Shown here one piece after another: positions 1 to 8,159 of a stretch of 64,000 nucleotides of DNA. Below the pieces are notes generated by a model. That model did not search any database, was not told the DNA's origin, and saw nothing but the letters and a program-made list of their open reading frames with translations. A program made the translations under genes and the position numbers. This stretch comes from Pseudemcibacter sp038106445. Its GTDB lineage: Bacteria; Pseudomonadota; Alphaproteobacteria; Sphingomonadales; Emcibacteraceae. The first letter of the stretch is position 1; every line of letters begins with the position of its first letter. Location: the NCBI GenBank assembly GCA_038106445.1, contig JAYODU010000004.1, positions 62,001 to 126,000 of the forward strand, written 5' to 3'.

Positions 1-553
1 TCGCACGCCATGCGACCTGCCCGGTATAATCCGGAGGGGTTTTTCCAACAATCTGATCCCGAACCGACGATTTAATACCATCAGCCCCGATTAGAATATC
101 CCCTTCTACTAAGCGACCATCCGAAAGTTTTAATGTGATACCGTTTTCAGTTTCATCAAAACCGGCAACTGCAGAATTCAGAAATACACAGTCCGGATCA
201 AGCGCTAACACCCGATCAGCAAGTATTTGATGAAGATCGCTTCGGTGAATATGATAATAGGCTGCACCGTGCATCTGAAGATGTTGTTCGGCAAGTGGCA
301 CCTTATGCAGCAGTTCTCCCGTATCAAAAAGCTTGAATTCAAAAGCTTTTGGCTTTACCCCAACTTTATCAATTTCATCGGCAACACCAATATGTTTGAA
401 AACTTTTACTGCTGGCGCACTGCATTGAATACCGGCACCAATTTCACCAAGTTTAGGTGCCTGTTCATATACTTCAACATTATATCCTTCCTGCAGAAGA
501 CACGCCGCCGTTGTAAGCCCGCCGATGCCCGCCCCGGCAATGAGTATTTTCAC
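1..553 (-). CDS. FAD-dependent aromatic-ring monooxygenase, N-terminal part (cut by window edge)
   Basis: The protein begins V/M-KILIAGAGIGGL, a classic Rossmann GxGxxG FAD-binding start, followed by a conserved-looking GEIGAGIQ stretch and, further on, GADGIKSSVR, the DG motif of class A flavoprotein monooxygenases (salicylate/6-hydroxynicotinate/p-hydroxybenzoate hydroxylase type). Such enzymes hydroxylate an aromatic acid using NAD(P)H and O2. About 184 residues are visible and the C-terminal half lies outside the window. GTG at 553 gives the family-like start; another in-frame GTG at 565 overlaps the stop of the upstream aldolase-like gene. Either way it is translationally close to that gene and probably in the same minus-strand operon. 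The exact substrate cannot be told from this fragment. Confidence 0.85.
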   Translation of the reverse strand, partial: MKILIAGAGIGGLTTAACLLQEGYNVEVYEQAPKLGEIGAGIQCSAPAVKVFKHIGVADEIDKVGVKPKAFEFKLFDTGELLHKVPLAEQHLQMHGAAYYHIHRSDLHQILADRVLALDPDCVFLNSAVAGFDETENGITLKLSDGRLVEGDILIGADGIKSSVRDQIVGKTPPDYTGQVAWRA

Positions 554-564
554 TGATTTATCCA

Positions 565-1236
565 CTAATCATTGCCCATTTCATCAAGCATATTTTCATA
601 ATTGGCACCCATAACGCTGCCAACGGGTTTTCCGGCACGAACGGCTTCTGTCATTAATTTTTCCTTAGCAACAATGCGTTCCGCAATTTTTATGACTTCC
701 TCCGCCCGATCAGCCGGAATAAAGACAACGGCGCTGCCATCGGCGATGACATAATCGCCTTCATTCACTTTAACGTCACCAACGGTTATTTCGGTATTAT
801 AGGACTGTTCATATACCCGTCCGCGTGCTGTTCTTGCCGTGTGGCTGCGGGCGTAAACCGTAAACCCAAGCGAAGCTGCCTCATCAATGTCTCTGGCTGG
901 TCCTTCAAGAATAACACCTTCAATGCCATTATGCTGGGCGGCATTGGAAAGAACGCCCCCCCAGCCCGCAGCATCAATACCTGTAGATTGCTCGATGACA
1001 ATGACATTTCCTGTGCCACCCGCTTCTATTGCACCCGAACACAGATGCCTCACCGATCCCCCTTCCGGCGGCTTAGCTCCAAGCTTTACGGTCAGCGTAC
1101 GTCCAGCGATTTTATCCTTTGTTGTCTGATTATTTATGCCTGTAACTTCACCAGGAAGGCCAAGGCTATCCATCGCATCGGAAACCGCACAACTGTCCAA
1201 ATTTTTAAGCCGATCAAGAAGTTCTTCGCTCATCAT
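565..1236 (-). CDS. RraA/HMG-aldolase-family protein (paralogue 1)
   Basis: A 223-residue protein of the RraA-like fold (also annotated dimethylmenaquinone methyltransferase-like). Family members include 4-hydroxy-4-methyl-2-oxoglutarate/4-carboxy-4-hydroxy-2-oxoadipate aldolases, which make pyruvate at the end of meta-cleavage pathways, and RNase E inhibitors. The metal-site signature is present: a WGG...A segment followed by GPARDID, where Arg-Asp match the substrate- and metal-binding pair of the aldolases, and a late GDYVIADGSAVVFIP segment typical of the family. It is divergent from the maleylacetate-reductase-like gene across a palindromic operator and followed immediately by a monooxygenase, so an aldolase or related lyase role in the same pathway is the best inference. 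Two adjacent ATG codons compete as start. Confidence 0.8.
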   Translation of the reverse strand: MMSEELLDRLKNLDSCAVSDAMDSLGLPGEVTGINNQTTKDKIAGRTLTVKLGAKPPEGGSVRHLCSGAIEAGGTGNVIVIEQSTGIDAAGWGGVLSNAAQHNGIEGVILEGPARDIDEAASLGFTVYARSHTARTARGRVYEQSYNTEITVGDVKVNEGDYVIADGSAVVFIPADRAEEVIKIAERIVAKEKLMTEAVRAGKPVGSVMGANYENMLDEMGND

Positions 1237-1266
1237 TAATCCGTATTTTAATTTGCATGCTAGGTG

Positions 1267-1278
1267 TTATTATAATAA
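1267..1278. promoter_or_regulatory. Palindromic operator TTATTATAATAA between divergent catabolic genes
   Basis: A perfect 12-bp palindrome lies in the 78-bp divergent region between the RraA-like gene and the Fe-alcohol dehydrogenase. The 14-base string TGTTATTATAATAA recurs exactly within the longer palindrome at 8114-8131. MarR-family proteins bind AT-rich palindromes of this size, and a MarR gene lies at 8160-8600. Binding by that protein is inference. Confidence 0.6.
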
Positions 1279-1314
1279 TATACAAATTAGCACTGTCAAG
1301 CACAGGAAAACCAT

Positions 1315-2376
1315 ATGCAGTTTAATTTCAAACCCGTTCAAAGCAAGATCGTTTTTGGTGAAAATTCAACATTAAATTTGCGTGAAGAAGCATTGGAGCT
1401 GAATGCCAAACGGGTTATGATTGCCTGCTCAAAAGGAATGCTTGGCAGAATTACACATGTGCTTGAAAAACTGGGTGATTTATGTGTTGGTATATTTGAT
1501 GGCGCGAAGGCGCATTGCCCAGAAGCCGTTGTAACCGCAGCGCTTGAAAAGTTTAAGGAAACAGAAGCCGACCTTATCGTCGCAATCGGGGGTGGCTCAA
1601 CAATCGGTATTGGAAAAGCCATAACCCTTAGAACCGGTGCGCCGCTAATTGTAGTGGCGACAACACCATGTGGTTCGGAAAGTACGCCGATCCATGGCAT
1701 GCTGATTGGAAACGTTAAAAAAACCGGGCGCGACCCGCGGGCGATTGCCAAAACATCCATTTATGACCCGGTACTTACAACCGGCATGAGCGCGCACCAT
1801 ACCGGTACCATAGGAATGAATAGTATAGCACATTGTGTGGAAGCACTTTACGGCGAAACCAGAACCCCGCTATCGGATATGATGGCTATGGAAGGTATTC
1901 AGGCCCTCACATCAGGGATCGTGCAAAGCATCCAAAGCCCGAATGATCTTGAAGCAAGATCAAAGGTGCTTTACGGCGGAATGCTTAGCGGCCAGTGTGT
2001 GACACATGCCGGGATAGCTATACATCACAAGCTTTGTCATGTACTTGGCGGACATCACGGCATTCCCCATGGTGAAAGTAACAGCGTCATTCTGCCATAT
2101 GCTGTCGCTTATAATGAAAGTGCCGCACCCGATGCTATGGAGAAAATAAAAAAAGCAATGAGCACAGGAAATGCATCAAGGGGAATTTATGATTTTGCAA
2201 CCCGTATCGGTGTTCCAAAAAGTTTAAAAGAACTTGGAATGCGTAAAGTAGATCTTGACCTTGCCGCAAGAGAAACCGTTGAACACACACCTTATAATCC
2301 AAAACAGGTTGATTTTAAGTCGGTCCGTGAAATGCTTCAACAGGCCTATGAAGGAAGGGTTCCGGAAACGTTTTAA
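1315..2376 (+). CDS. Maleylacetate-reductase-like iron-containing alcohol dehydrogenase
   Basis: 353 residues, the usual size for maleylacetate reductases, which reduce maleylacetate (and reductively dechlorinate 2-chloromaleylacetate) to 3-oxoadipate with NAD(P)H. Visible features are the nucleotide-binding AIGGGSTIGIGKA near residue 91, the TTPCGSESTPI segment matching the family's TTYAGSEMTPI, the IAHCVEALYGE helix, and the HHKLCHVLGGHHGIPHGESN motif with the metal-region histidines. It is divergently transcribed from the aldolase-like gene with the palindromic operator between them, and the molybdenum hydroxylase follows 72 bp later on the same strand. No hydroxyquinol 1,2-dioxygenase is visible in the window, so the true substrate may be a related ring-fission product. 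Confidence 0.8.
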   Translation: MQFNFKPVQSKIVFGENSTLNLREEALELNAKRVMIACSKGMLGRITHVLEKLGDLCVGIFDGAKAHCPEAVVTAALEKFKETEADLIVAIGGGSTIGIGKAITLRTGAPLIVVATTPCGSESTPIHGMLIGNVKKTGRDPRAIAKTSIYDPVLTTGMSAHHTGTIGMNSIAHCVEALYGETRTPLSDMMAMEGIQALTSGIVQSIQSPNDLEARSKVLYGGMLSGQCVTHAGIAIHHKLCHVLGGHHGIPHGESNSVILPYAVAYNESAAPDAMEKIKKAMSTGNASRGIYDFATRIGVPKSLKELGMRKVDLDLAARETVEHTPYNPKQVDFKSVREMLQQAYEGRVPETF

Positions 2377-2448
2377 AAATAGTTTTCACATTGCAATAGA
2401 TCAACCAACCACTTAAAATCAATCATAACAATAATCAGGGAGTACATC

Positions 2449-4851
2449 ATGGCCTATAATATCATCGGTAAAAATTTTACCCCGCCTGACGTTCGGGCAA
2501 AGGTTTCCGGCAGCGCAAAATATGCTGAAGACTTTAAAGTTGATGGTATGGTTTATGTGAAAATGCTCCTTAGCCCCATGCCGCACGGCAGGGTCATAAA
2601 TATTGATGCAAGCGAAGCGCTGGCTATTGATGGCGTGATCGGGATTTTGACAGAAGATGATGTACCAACACCCCCGGAACCAGGTGTTCCAATGCTTACC
2701 AATCATCCTAAATATGTTGGTGAACCCATCCTTGCGATTGCGGCTGAAACGGAATCGATCGCCGCAGAGGCCATCGAAAAAGTGAAGGTGGAATATGAAG
2801 TATTGCCCTTCACTATTGATCCCCTTACCAGCCTTTATCCGGGTGGTCCCGATGTTTTCGATAATATGAATTCAGCCACTCGCGGGTTTGAAACAAAAAA
2901 AATCAAATGGACAGCACGCGATTTTGCCGCTGCTGGCGAAGATAAACTGCCGATGGGGGAACCCTCAAAAGAATGGACTTATGGTGATATTGATACCGGG
3001 TTCGCGCAGGCCGCCTATATAATTGATGAAAGCTTTGTAACAGCGGCTAACAGCCATCACAGTATGGAACCCCGCAGTTCGATGTCATACTGGCAGAATG
3101 GCAAATGTTATCTTTATGGTTCAACACAAAGTCAAAGTTTCGTGATGCCCGGTCTTTCACAGACATTGGGAATCCCGTCCGAAGATATCGTCTATATCGC
3201 AGAATTTTGTGGCGGCGGGTTTGGCTCAAAAGGCAGTGCCTATCCCTGCATGTTTATCCCTGCCTTTATGTCAAAGAAAATCGGCCGTCCATGCATGCTC
3301 AGAATTACCCGCGCGGAAGAATATTATCTTGGCTCCGCCCGATCAGGTTTTCAGGGACAGGTGAAACTTGGATTTGATCAGAACGGTCGCATATTAGCTG
3401 CCGACCTTTATGTTGTTCAGCAAAACGGTCCCGATGCGGGTTTTCCAGATCTTTCAAGCGCGGGGGGTGCGCTTTCGCTTGTTTATACCCCGCTTTCCAT
3501 GCGCTGGAGAGGCATTCCGGTCATGACCAATCGCCCGCCATGTGGTGCGCAGCGCGGGCCGGGCCAAAACCAAATAGCCGTGATCATGGAACCGCTGATG
3601 GATAAAGCGGCAAAAGAACTTGGCATTGATCGCCTGAAAATCCGCCAGATCAACGCACCGGATCATGAAACACACTATGATGGCGATCAGCATGGCATCA
3701 CGAGTTCCTATATGCCCGAAGCGCTGGCAATGGGGGCCGAAAAATTTAATTATGCTGAAAAAATAGCCCAAAGCGGCAAAAGAAACGGTACAAAAGTCAT
3801 CGGCATCGGTATTGGTCAGGCATACCACTCCGCGGGATCAAGCGGCTTTGATGGCTTGCTCTGCATCAAACCTGATGGAAAACTTCACATCCACTCCGGT
3901 GTTGGTAATCTTGGAACATATTCCTACGCAACGACAACACGTGTCGCCGCCGAAGTACTTGGTTTTTCATGGGATAATTGTGTTATTGAAGCCGGTGACA
4001 GCCGCAAAAATCTGCCATGGGTGCTAGGGCAATTTGGCAGCAACACGTCCTTTACCACCACCCGGACAAATTATGCCGCCGCCATGGACGCCAAAGCCAA
4101 AATTCAGGAAATTGCAGCCATGGATATGGGCGGCGAACCCGCCGATTATGACCTACGTGATGAAACGGTTTATGCGACCTCGGATGAAAGCAAGGTTATG
4201 ACCATGGCGCAGGTCGCCGCCCGTGCCATAGAGCTTGGTGGTAAATATGACGGGCAGGAAGTTCCGGATGATATCTTTATCCTGACCCGAAACTCTGCTG
4301 CCGGCATTGCCGGAAGCGGGCTTGTCGGTGTGGCAAAGGATAATATGCCACTTAATGAAACGGTGCCTGCGCTGGCAACCGGTTTTATGATGATCGAACT
4401 TGATCTGGAAACCGGAAAATATGAAATCCTTGATTATGTCGCAACGGCGGACTGCGGCACCGTTTTACACCCACAGGGGCTTGATCAGCAAATCAGGGGT
4501 GGTGCCGTAATGGGCATTGGTATGGCAACGATGGAAAAGTCGGTTTATGATCCGCAAAACGGGCTTCCGGCAAATGTCGGGCTATATCAGGCAAAGCCCC
4601 CTTCCATATTGGATGTGCCATCCGATATGATTACGGGTGCTGTTGACAAGCCTGATCCACATAACCCGGTTGGTGCCAAAGGGATCGGTGAGCCGCTCAT
4701 GGGGTGTGCCGCATCAGCGCTTGTTTGTGCCATTTCCGATGCGCTTGGCGGGCATTATTTTAACCGTACACCGGTTATGCCGGATATGATTATCAACGCC
4801 GCAGCTGGAAGGCCGCAGTCCTACAAAAGGTTACAAGTTAACACCCAGTAA
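2449..4851 (+). CDS. Xanthine-dehydrogenase-family molybdenum hydroxylase, large (Mo-binding) subunit
   Basis: 800 residues, full length for the molybdopterin-binding subunit of the xanthine oxidase/4-hydroxybenzoyl-CoA reductase/isoquinoline oxidoreductase family. An N-terminal a/b-hammerhead domain (about 10-130) precedes the Mo-binding domains, with FCGGGFGSKG near residue 253, an RGPGQNQ loop, and the catalytic glutamate in GAKGIGEP (Glu about 748). The CSFR active-site loop of CO dehydrogenases is absent; the corresponding segment reads PPCGAQRGPGQ, so this is not a CoxL form I. These enzymes hydroxylate a carbon next to N in heteroaromatics or reduce aromatic CoA esters, and need 2Fe-2S and FAD partners. 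None is adjacent: the neighbours are the Fe-alcohol dehydrogenase upstream and a convergent flavin reductase whose stop codon directly abuts this one. The cofactor partners must be encoded elsewhere or outside the window. Confidence 0.85.
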   Translation: MAYNIIGKNFTPPDVRAKVSGSAKYAEDFKVDGMVYVKMLLSPMPHGRVINIDASEALAIDGVIGILTEDDVPTPPEPGVPMLTNHPKYVGEPILAIAAETESIAAEAIEKVKVEYEVLPFTIDPLTSLYPGGPDVFDNMNSATRGFETKKIKWTARDFAAAGEDKLPMGEPSKEWTYGDIDTGFAQAAYIIDESFVTAANSHHSMEPRSSMSYWQNGKCYLYGSTQSQSFVMPGLSQTLGIPSEDIVYIAEFCGGGFGSKGSAYPCMFIPAFMSKKIGRPCMLRITRAEEYYLGSARSGFQGQVKLGFDQNGRILAADLYVVQQNGPDAGFPDLSSAGGALSLVYTPLSMRWRGIPVMTNRPPCGAQRGPGQNQIAVIMEPLMDKAAKELGIDRLKIRQINAPDHETHYDGDQHGITSSYMPEALAMGAEKFNYAEKIAQSGKRNGTKVIGIGIGQAYHSAGSSGFDGLLCIKPDGKLHIHSGVGNLGTYSYATTTRVAAEVLGFSWDNCVIEAGDSRKNLPWVLGQFGSNTSFTTTRTNYAAAMDAKAKIQEIAAMDMGGEPADYDLRDETVYATSDESKVMTMAQVAARAIELGGKYDGQEVPDDIFILTRNSAAGIAGSGLVGVAKDNMPLNETVPALATGFMMIELDLETGKYEILDYVATADCGTVLHPQGLDQQIRGGAVMGIGMATMEKSVYDPQNGLPANVGLYQAKPPSILDVPSDMITGAVDKPDPHNPVGAKGIGEPLMGCAASALVCAISDALGGHYFNRTPVMPDMIINAAAGRPQSYKRLQVNTQ

Positions 4852-5775
4852 TCAGACGTCTTTACGGTAAATAAGTTTTCGGAGCATGGATTTGAGCAAA
4901 TCAATCTCTTCTTCGGAATAACCGTCCAGTACTTCCTGTTCGAAACGTTCGGCGCGACACTGCACATCACCTAGCAATACATGCCCCTGATCGGATAGAA
5001 TAAGACAGTCATTATCAAGTTTGGTTAAATGACCATTATCGCAAAGCCAGCTGACAGACATGGAAACCGACGCCATATCGACCCTGATTGCTTCGGCAAT
5101 CTGCCTGGCTGTCAGCTTTGGCGTATGGCTTAAATGAACAAGAATACGGGCATGCGCAACAGGAATGCCCGCATCAAGAAGCTCCTGATAAAAGGGATCA
5201 GAAATTTCCCAGAAACTGCGCAGTAATAACGGGATGATGAAATCATCACTCGATGCTTTTTCACCAATAACCGGGTCAGCCTGTTTGGTACCGGGATGGC
5301 GGGCCGCCACAGCATACTGACCATTGGCATATATAAGCGGTTTTTTATAACCAATTTTAAAATTGACCACTTCACCTATAAAAATCAGATGATCGCCCCC
5401 TTCATAGGTACCTGAATTTTTACATTCCAAATAGGCAACTGTTTCTGATAAAAGTGGCAAATCATATTCACTATCAATCAAATCAACACCCACAAATTTT
5501 TCATCACTGGGACTTGCAAAATTATTGGAAAGATCCATTTGATCCGAAGCAAGTACATTTACCGCAAAATAAGGTGCCGCCTTAAGCGCATCGACACTAT
5601 TTGACCTTTTATCTAGGCTCCAGAGCACCATGGGCGGATTAAGGCTTAGTGAACTAAAGGAATTAACGGTCAGGCCGATTTTGGTACCATCCGGTGCTAG
5701 TGCTGTAATCACCGTAATCCCGGTTGCAAATTTACCAAAACAATTCCTGAGCTCTCTTGCGTCAATGTCATTCAT
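4852..5775 (-). CDS. Flavin reductase fused to a C-terminal MarR-type domain (C1-HPAH-like)
   Basis: 307 residues in two parts. Residues 1 to about 155 form an FMN-binding split-barrel flavin reductase domain (FGKFATGITVITA at the start, then TVNSFSSLSLNPPMVLWSL), supplying reduced flavin to a two-component monooxygenase. Residues of about 180-307 resemble a MarR winged helix (LTARQIAEAIRVDMASVSMSVSWL...). The same architecture and size are known for the C1 reductase of p-hydroxyphenylacetate 3-hydroxylase, where the MarR-like domain senses the aromatic substrate and relieves autoinhibition. It is the last gene of a minus-strand operon with two RraA-like genes and a ring-cleavage dioxygenase. 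No partner oxygenase (HpaB/acyl-CoA-dehydrogenase-like) is in the window. Confidence 0.8.
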   Translation of the reverse strand: MNDIDARELRNCFGKFATGITVITALAPDGTKIGLTVNSFSSLSLNPPMVLWSLDKRSNSVDALKAAPYFAVNVLASDQMDLSNNFASPSDEKFVGVDLIDSEYDLPLLSETVAYLECKNSGTYEGGDHLIFIGEVVNFKIGYKKPLIYANGQYAVAARHPGTKQADPVIGEKASSDDFIIPLLLRSFWEISDPFYQELLDAGIPVAHARILVHLSHTPKLTARQIAEAIRVDMASVSMSVSWLCDNGHLTKLDNDCLILSDQGHVLLGDVQCRAERFEQEVLDGYSEEEIDLLKSMLRKLIYRKDV

Positions 5776-5801
5776 TCAACAATTCCTCATAAGTATCTTT
5801 T

Positions 5802-6413
5802 TTAAGGAAACTTATAAATTTCAAGACTTGTTTCGCCCTTCCTTAAACGGCGGCGTACGTCTGCTTCTTTTTCTTCACGTTCTATTGATGCGGCTATAAC
5901 GTCTTCAATTCTGCTATAGGGGATTACAACTAGGCCGTCCCGATCGCCGACAATAACATCACCATGATTTATTTCAATATTTCCTATTGAAATTTGATGC
6001 CCGATACTACCACCACGTTTTTTAACGGTTGCCAGTATATTTAAACCCCGCGCAAAAACCGGAAAGCCCAGCTTGTCAATATCATCCGCATCACGGACAC
6101 ATCCATCAATTACAAGCCCCGATATTTCCCTTTCCTGCGCAGCACAGCTGAGAATATCTCCCCAGTATCCGGCATCTGGCATACTTTCAACACTTGAGAC
6201 AAGCACATCACCCGGGCTTGCCTTATAAATGGCTTCATGCAGGTTAATATTGCTTCCGCCAAGACAATGAAGCGGAAAAACTGTCCCGCAAAGTTTCATA
6301 TCCGCTGATATGGGTTTTAAATAACCTGGAAGCGCCCCTATCTGACCCGCTGCTTCATGAATTGTTGCAGTGGCAAAGGTGCCAAGCTTAATTATCAATG
6401 CTCTGTCCGCCAC
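5802..6413 (-). CDS. RraA/HMG-aldolase-family protein (paralogue 2)
   Basis: 203 residues; of the three paralogues this one looks most like 4-hydroxy-4-methyl-2-oxoglutarate/4-carboxy-4-hydroxy-2-oxoadipate aldolases. It has YWGDILSCAA, then the DGCVRDADDIDKLGFPVFARG block containing the Arg-Asp pair, then a KKRGGSIGHQI segment and GDVIVGDRDGLVVIP. The length is close to the compact bacterial aldolases. It lies 3 bp after the third paralogue and 26 bp before the flavin reductase, all in one operon. A terminal aldolase step giving pyruvate after LigB-type meta cleavage is inferred from family and context. Confidence 0.8.
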   Translation of the reverse strand: MADRALIIKLGTFATATIHEAAGQIGALPGYLKPISADMKLCGTVFPLHCLGGSNINLHEAIYKASPGDVLVSSVESMPDAGYWGDILSCAAQEREISGLVIDGCVRDADDIDKLGFPVFARGLNILATVKKRGGSIGHQISIGNIEINHGDVIVGDRDGLVVIPYSRIEDVIAASIEREEKEADVRRRLRKGETSLEIYKFP

Positions 6414-6416
6414 TGA

Positions 6417-7067
6417 TTATTCCTCCCTGCTTTGAAGACTGTGATACTTATTAAGTTTCCTCGCATCATCAAGCCGCATGCCTTCAGCAAGTGCCGCCCG
6501 GATTTTTTCTTCTGCGGCTTCAATTGCTTCGGCCGCATCAAGCACCTTTTCTTCGTGTTCTTTGGGAATAACGACGACACCATCACTATCTCCGCGCATC
6601 AAATCTCCCGGGTGCACCTTGGCATTCCCGATATTCACCGCTACGTTGGTAGCATCTACCTGCACGCGGTCCTTCCCCGTGCGCATGGAATAACTTCGGC
6701 TATAAACGGGATATCCAAGCTTCAAACACATATGTACATCACGGCACGCCCCGTCAATGACAGTACCCGCAACACCATTTTTATGAGCCAGATAGGTTAA
6801 AATATCCCCCCAGACGGTCGCATCCTCACGACCCCCGTTGTCAAGCACAACAACAGTACCCGGCTCAAGATCATCAATATAATCACCGACAGTACCCGGC
6901 TCAACATCAGCCGGGCCATATAAAATTGTAAAAGCACGCCCGGTCATCCTGAAATTATGGTCACGTGGTTTGATACCGAGACACTGACCATTTATACCCA
7001 GTTTATCAAGTGCATCACTTATGGTCGCCGTATCAAGTTTAGAAGCACGTTCAACTGCTTTATCCAT
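6417..7067 (-). CDS. RraA/HMG-aldolase-family protein (paralogue 3)
   Basis: 216 residues of the same fold as the neighbours, with TVWGDILTYLAHKNG, DGACRDVHMCLKLGYPVYSRS and GDLMRGDSDGVVVIPKEHEE. The Arg-Asp pair is kept, so metal and oxoacid binding are plausible. The C-terminus carries an Ala/Glu-rich helix (about 180-205) that paralogue 2 largely lacks, resembling paralogue 1 more than paralogue 2. It starts 11 bp after the dioxygenase stop and ends 3 bp before paralogue 2. Two aldolase-fold genes in tandem suggest that they act on different intermediates or form a hetero-oligomer; this cannot be decided from sequence. Confidence 0.8.
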   Translation of the reverse strand: MDKAVERASKLDTATISDALDKLGINGQCLGIKPRDHNFRMTGRAFTILYGPADVEPGTVGDYIDDLEPGTVVVLDNGGREDATVWGDILTYLAHKNGVAGTVIDGACRDVHMCLKLGYPVYSRSYSMRTGKDRVQVDATNVAVNIGNAKVHPGDLMRGDSDGVVVIPKEHEEKVLDAAEAIEAAEEKIRAALAEGMRLDDARKLNKYHSLQSREE

Positions 7068-7078
7068 ATATTATCCCC

Positions 7079-8098
7079 TTAACGCCAATAGACGAAACCA
7101 TTCGCTGTACCTGTGCCCGCTTCGGACCGGTAACATGGCACGTAATCAATCATTTTGCCGGAAAGACCCGTGTCAAATAATATACCGGCCGCCGAAATCC
7201 AGTTTTTAAGTTCTGATGTTCCCGTTTGAAAATAACCTTCATCAAGTGCTGTCAGAGCATCAGCGTCTCTGTTTGCAATGGCATCCATGAAAATCCGGTC
7301 AATTTGTTCATCAATTACAAAATGGCTCATACCGCCTGACCCGAATACCGCTACTTTCAAATCGCTGTCCCATGCCCGTATGGCACGGCCAACCATTTGA
7401 CCAAATTCATAGCAACGTTTTGCTGTCGGCTGGTTCGGCGGGAAAAAAGTATTAGTGATCACCGGAACATTGGGCACGACATTATCACGCATCACTTGCC
7501 GGTAAATATAACCAAAAGCATGCCCCACACCCGATGACCAGTGATTATCATGGCGGGGCAGTTTTTTCATCTGTGTAACATCAAACCCGTCCTTTGTCGC
7601 GTGCTTGATAATCATTTCCGCAAGTCCCGGTACACCGGGATATTCAGTATATTCTGCCGGGTTATGACCGCTTTCAGCTTCATGAATACCTGGCGCCATT
7701 AAGGGTATCTGCTCAGCGGAAGCCGGTTCATTATATAATGTTTCACCGGAAAAAACCGTAAAGGCCGGGATTAGATCATCATTATATATTTCTTTCTGAT
7801 CATTCCCCATTATGACCGCAACATCGGGTTTTACATCAGCCCAGATATCAGCCATTTTTGTAACCGCCTGCTGACATCTGGCATGACGCATTGTCCGTTC
7901 TTCTAACGAAGATTGCTTATCCAGATCTTCCGATTTTCGAAGCTCAACAAGTTCATCAAAAGAATAATTACCCAGCTTATATGGATGCGATGGTCTCGCC
8001 TTATCGGCTTTAACCCTCATCAACCATTGTTCCGGTGTTGTCGAAAGCGTCGGACCATGCGACGTCCACATTCCGAGTACTATTTCTGCCATAGTCAT
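7079..8098 (-). CDS. Class III extradiol ring-cleavage dioxygenase (LigB family)
   Basis: 339 residues of the LigB/protocatechuate-4,5-dioxygenase catalytic family, which cleaves catecholic or gallate-like rings next to the hydroxyls using Fe(II) and O2. A conserved early histidine (GMWTSHGP, His14) matches the first iron ligand. Further family features are a VAVIMGNDQKE strand, a RHDNHWSSGVGHAFG block with candidate catalytic His, VPVITNTFFPPNQP, and a VFGSGGMSHF segment late in the chain. It is first in the operon dioxygenase, RraA-3, RraA-2, flavin reductase, and the palindromic operator 8114-8131 sits just upstream of its start. Ring cleavage followed by RraA-type aldolase is the known order in gallate and protocatechuate 4,5-cleavage. 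The actual diol is unknown. Confidence 0.85.
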   Translation of the reverse strand: MTMAEIVLGMWTSHGPTLSTTPEQWLMRVKADKARPSHPYKLGNYSFDELVELRKSEDLDKQSSLEERTMRHARCQQAVTKMADIWADVKPDVAVIMGNDQKEIYNDDLIPAFTVFSGETLYNEPASAEQIPLMAPGIHEAESGHNPAEYTEYPGVPGLAEMIIKHATKDGFDVTQMKKLPRHDNHWSSGVGHAFGYIYRQVMRDNVVPNVPVITNTFFPPNQPTAKRCYEFGQMVGRAIRAWDSDLKVAVFGSGGMSHFVIDEQIDRIFMDAIANRDADALTALDEGYFQTGTSELKNWISAAGILFDTGLSGKMIDYVPCYRSEAGTGTANGFVYWR

Positions 8099-8113
8099 AT
8101 CCCTGAGCTGTAT

Positions 8114-8131
8114 CTGTTATTATAATAACAG
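8114..8131. promoter_or_regulatory. Perfect 18-bp palindrome CTGTTATTATAATAACAG, candidate MarR operator
   Basis: The palindrome begins 16 bp upstream of the dioxygenase start and shares TGTTATTATAATAA exactly with the site at 1267. It lies between the MarR gene and the operon it would control. Repeated use of the same palindrome in the two promoter regions of one pathway is strong internal evidence for a pathway-specific operator. Which protein binds is inferred. Confidence 0.7.
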
Positions 8132-8159
8132 TACATATCCAAGTGTCAATTATTATAGA

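Noticed and set aside
1265..1279. AT-rich palindromes at 1267 and 8114 as terminators
   Set aside because: They are almost pure A/T with no GC stem or T-tract and sit at promoters, not at gene ends.
2449..4851. Carbon-monoxide dehydrogenase large subunit (CoxL)
   Set aside because: The active-site loop lacks CSFR and no CoxM/CoxS genes are adjacent; a general Mo hydroxylase fits better.
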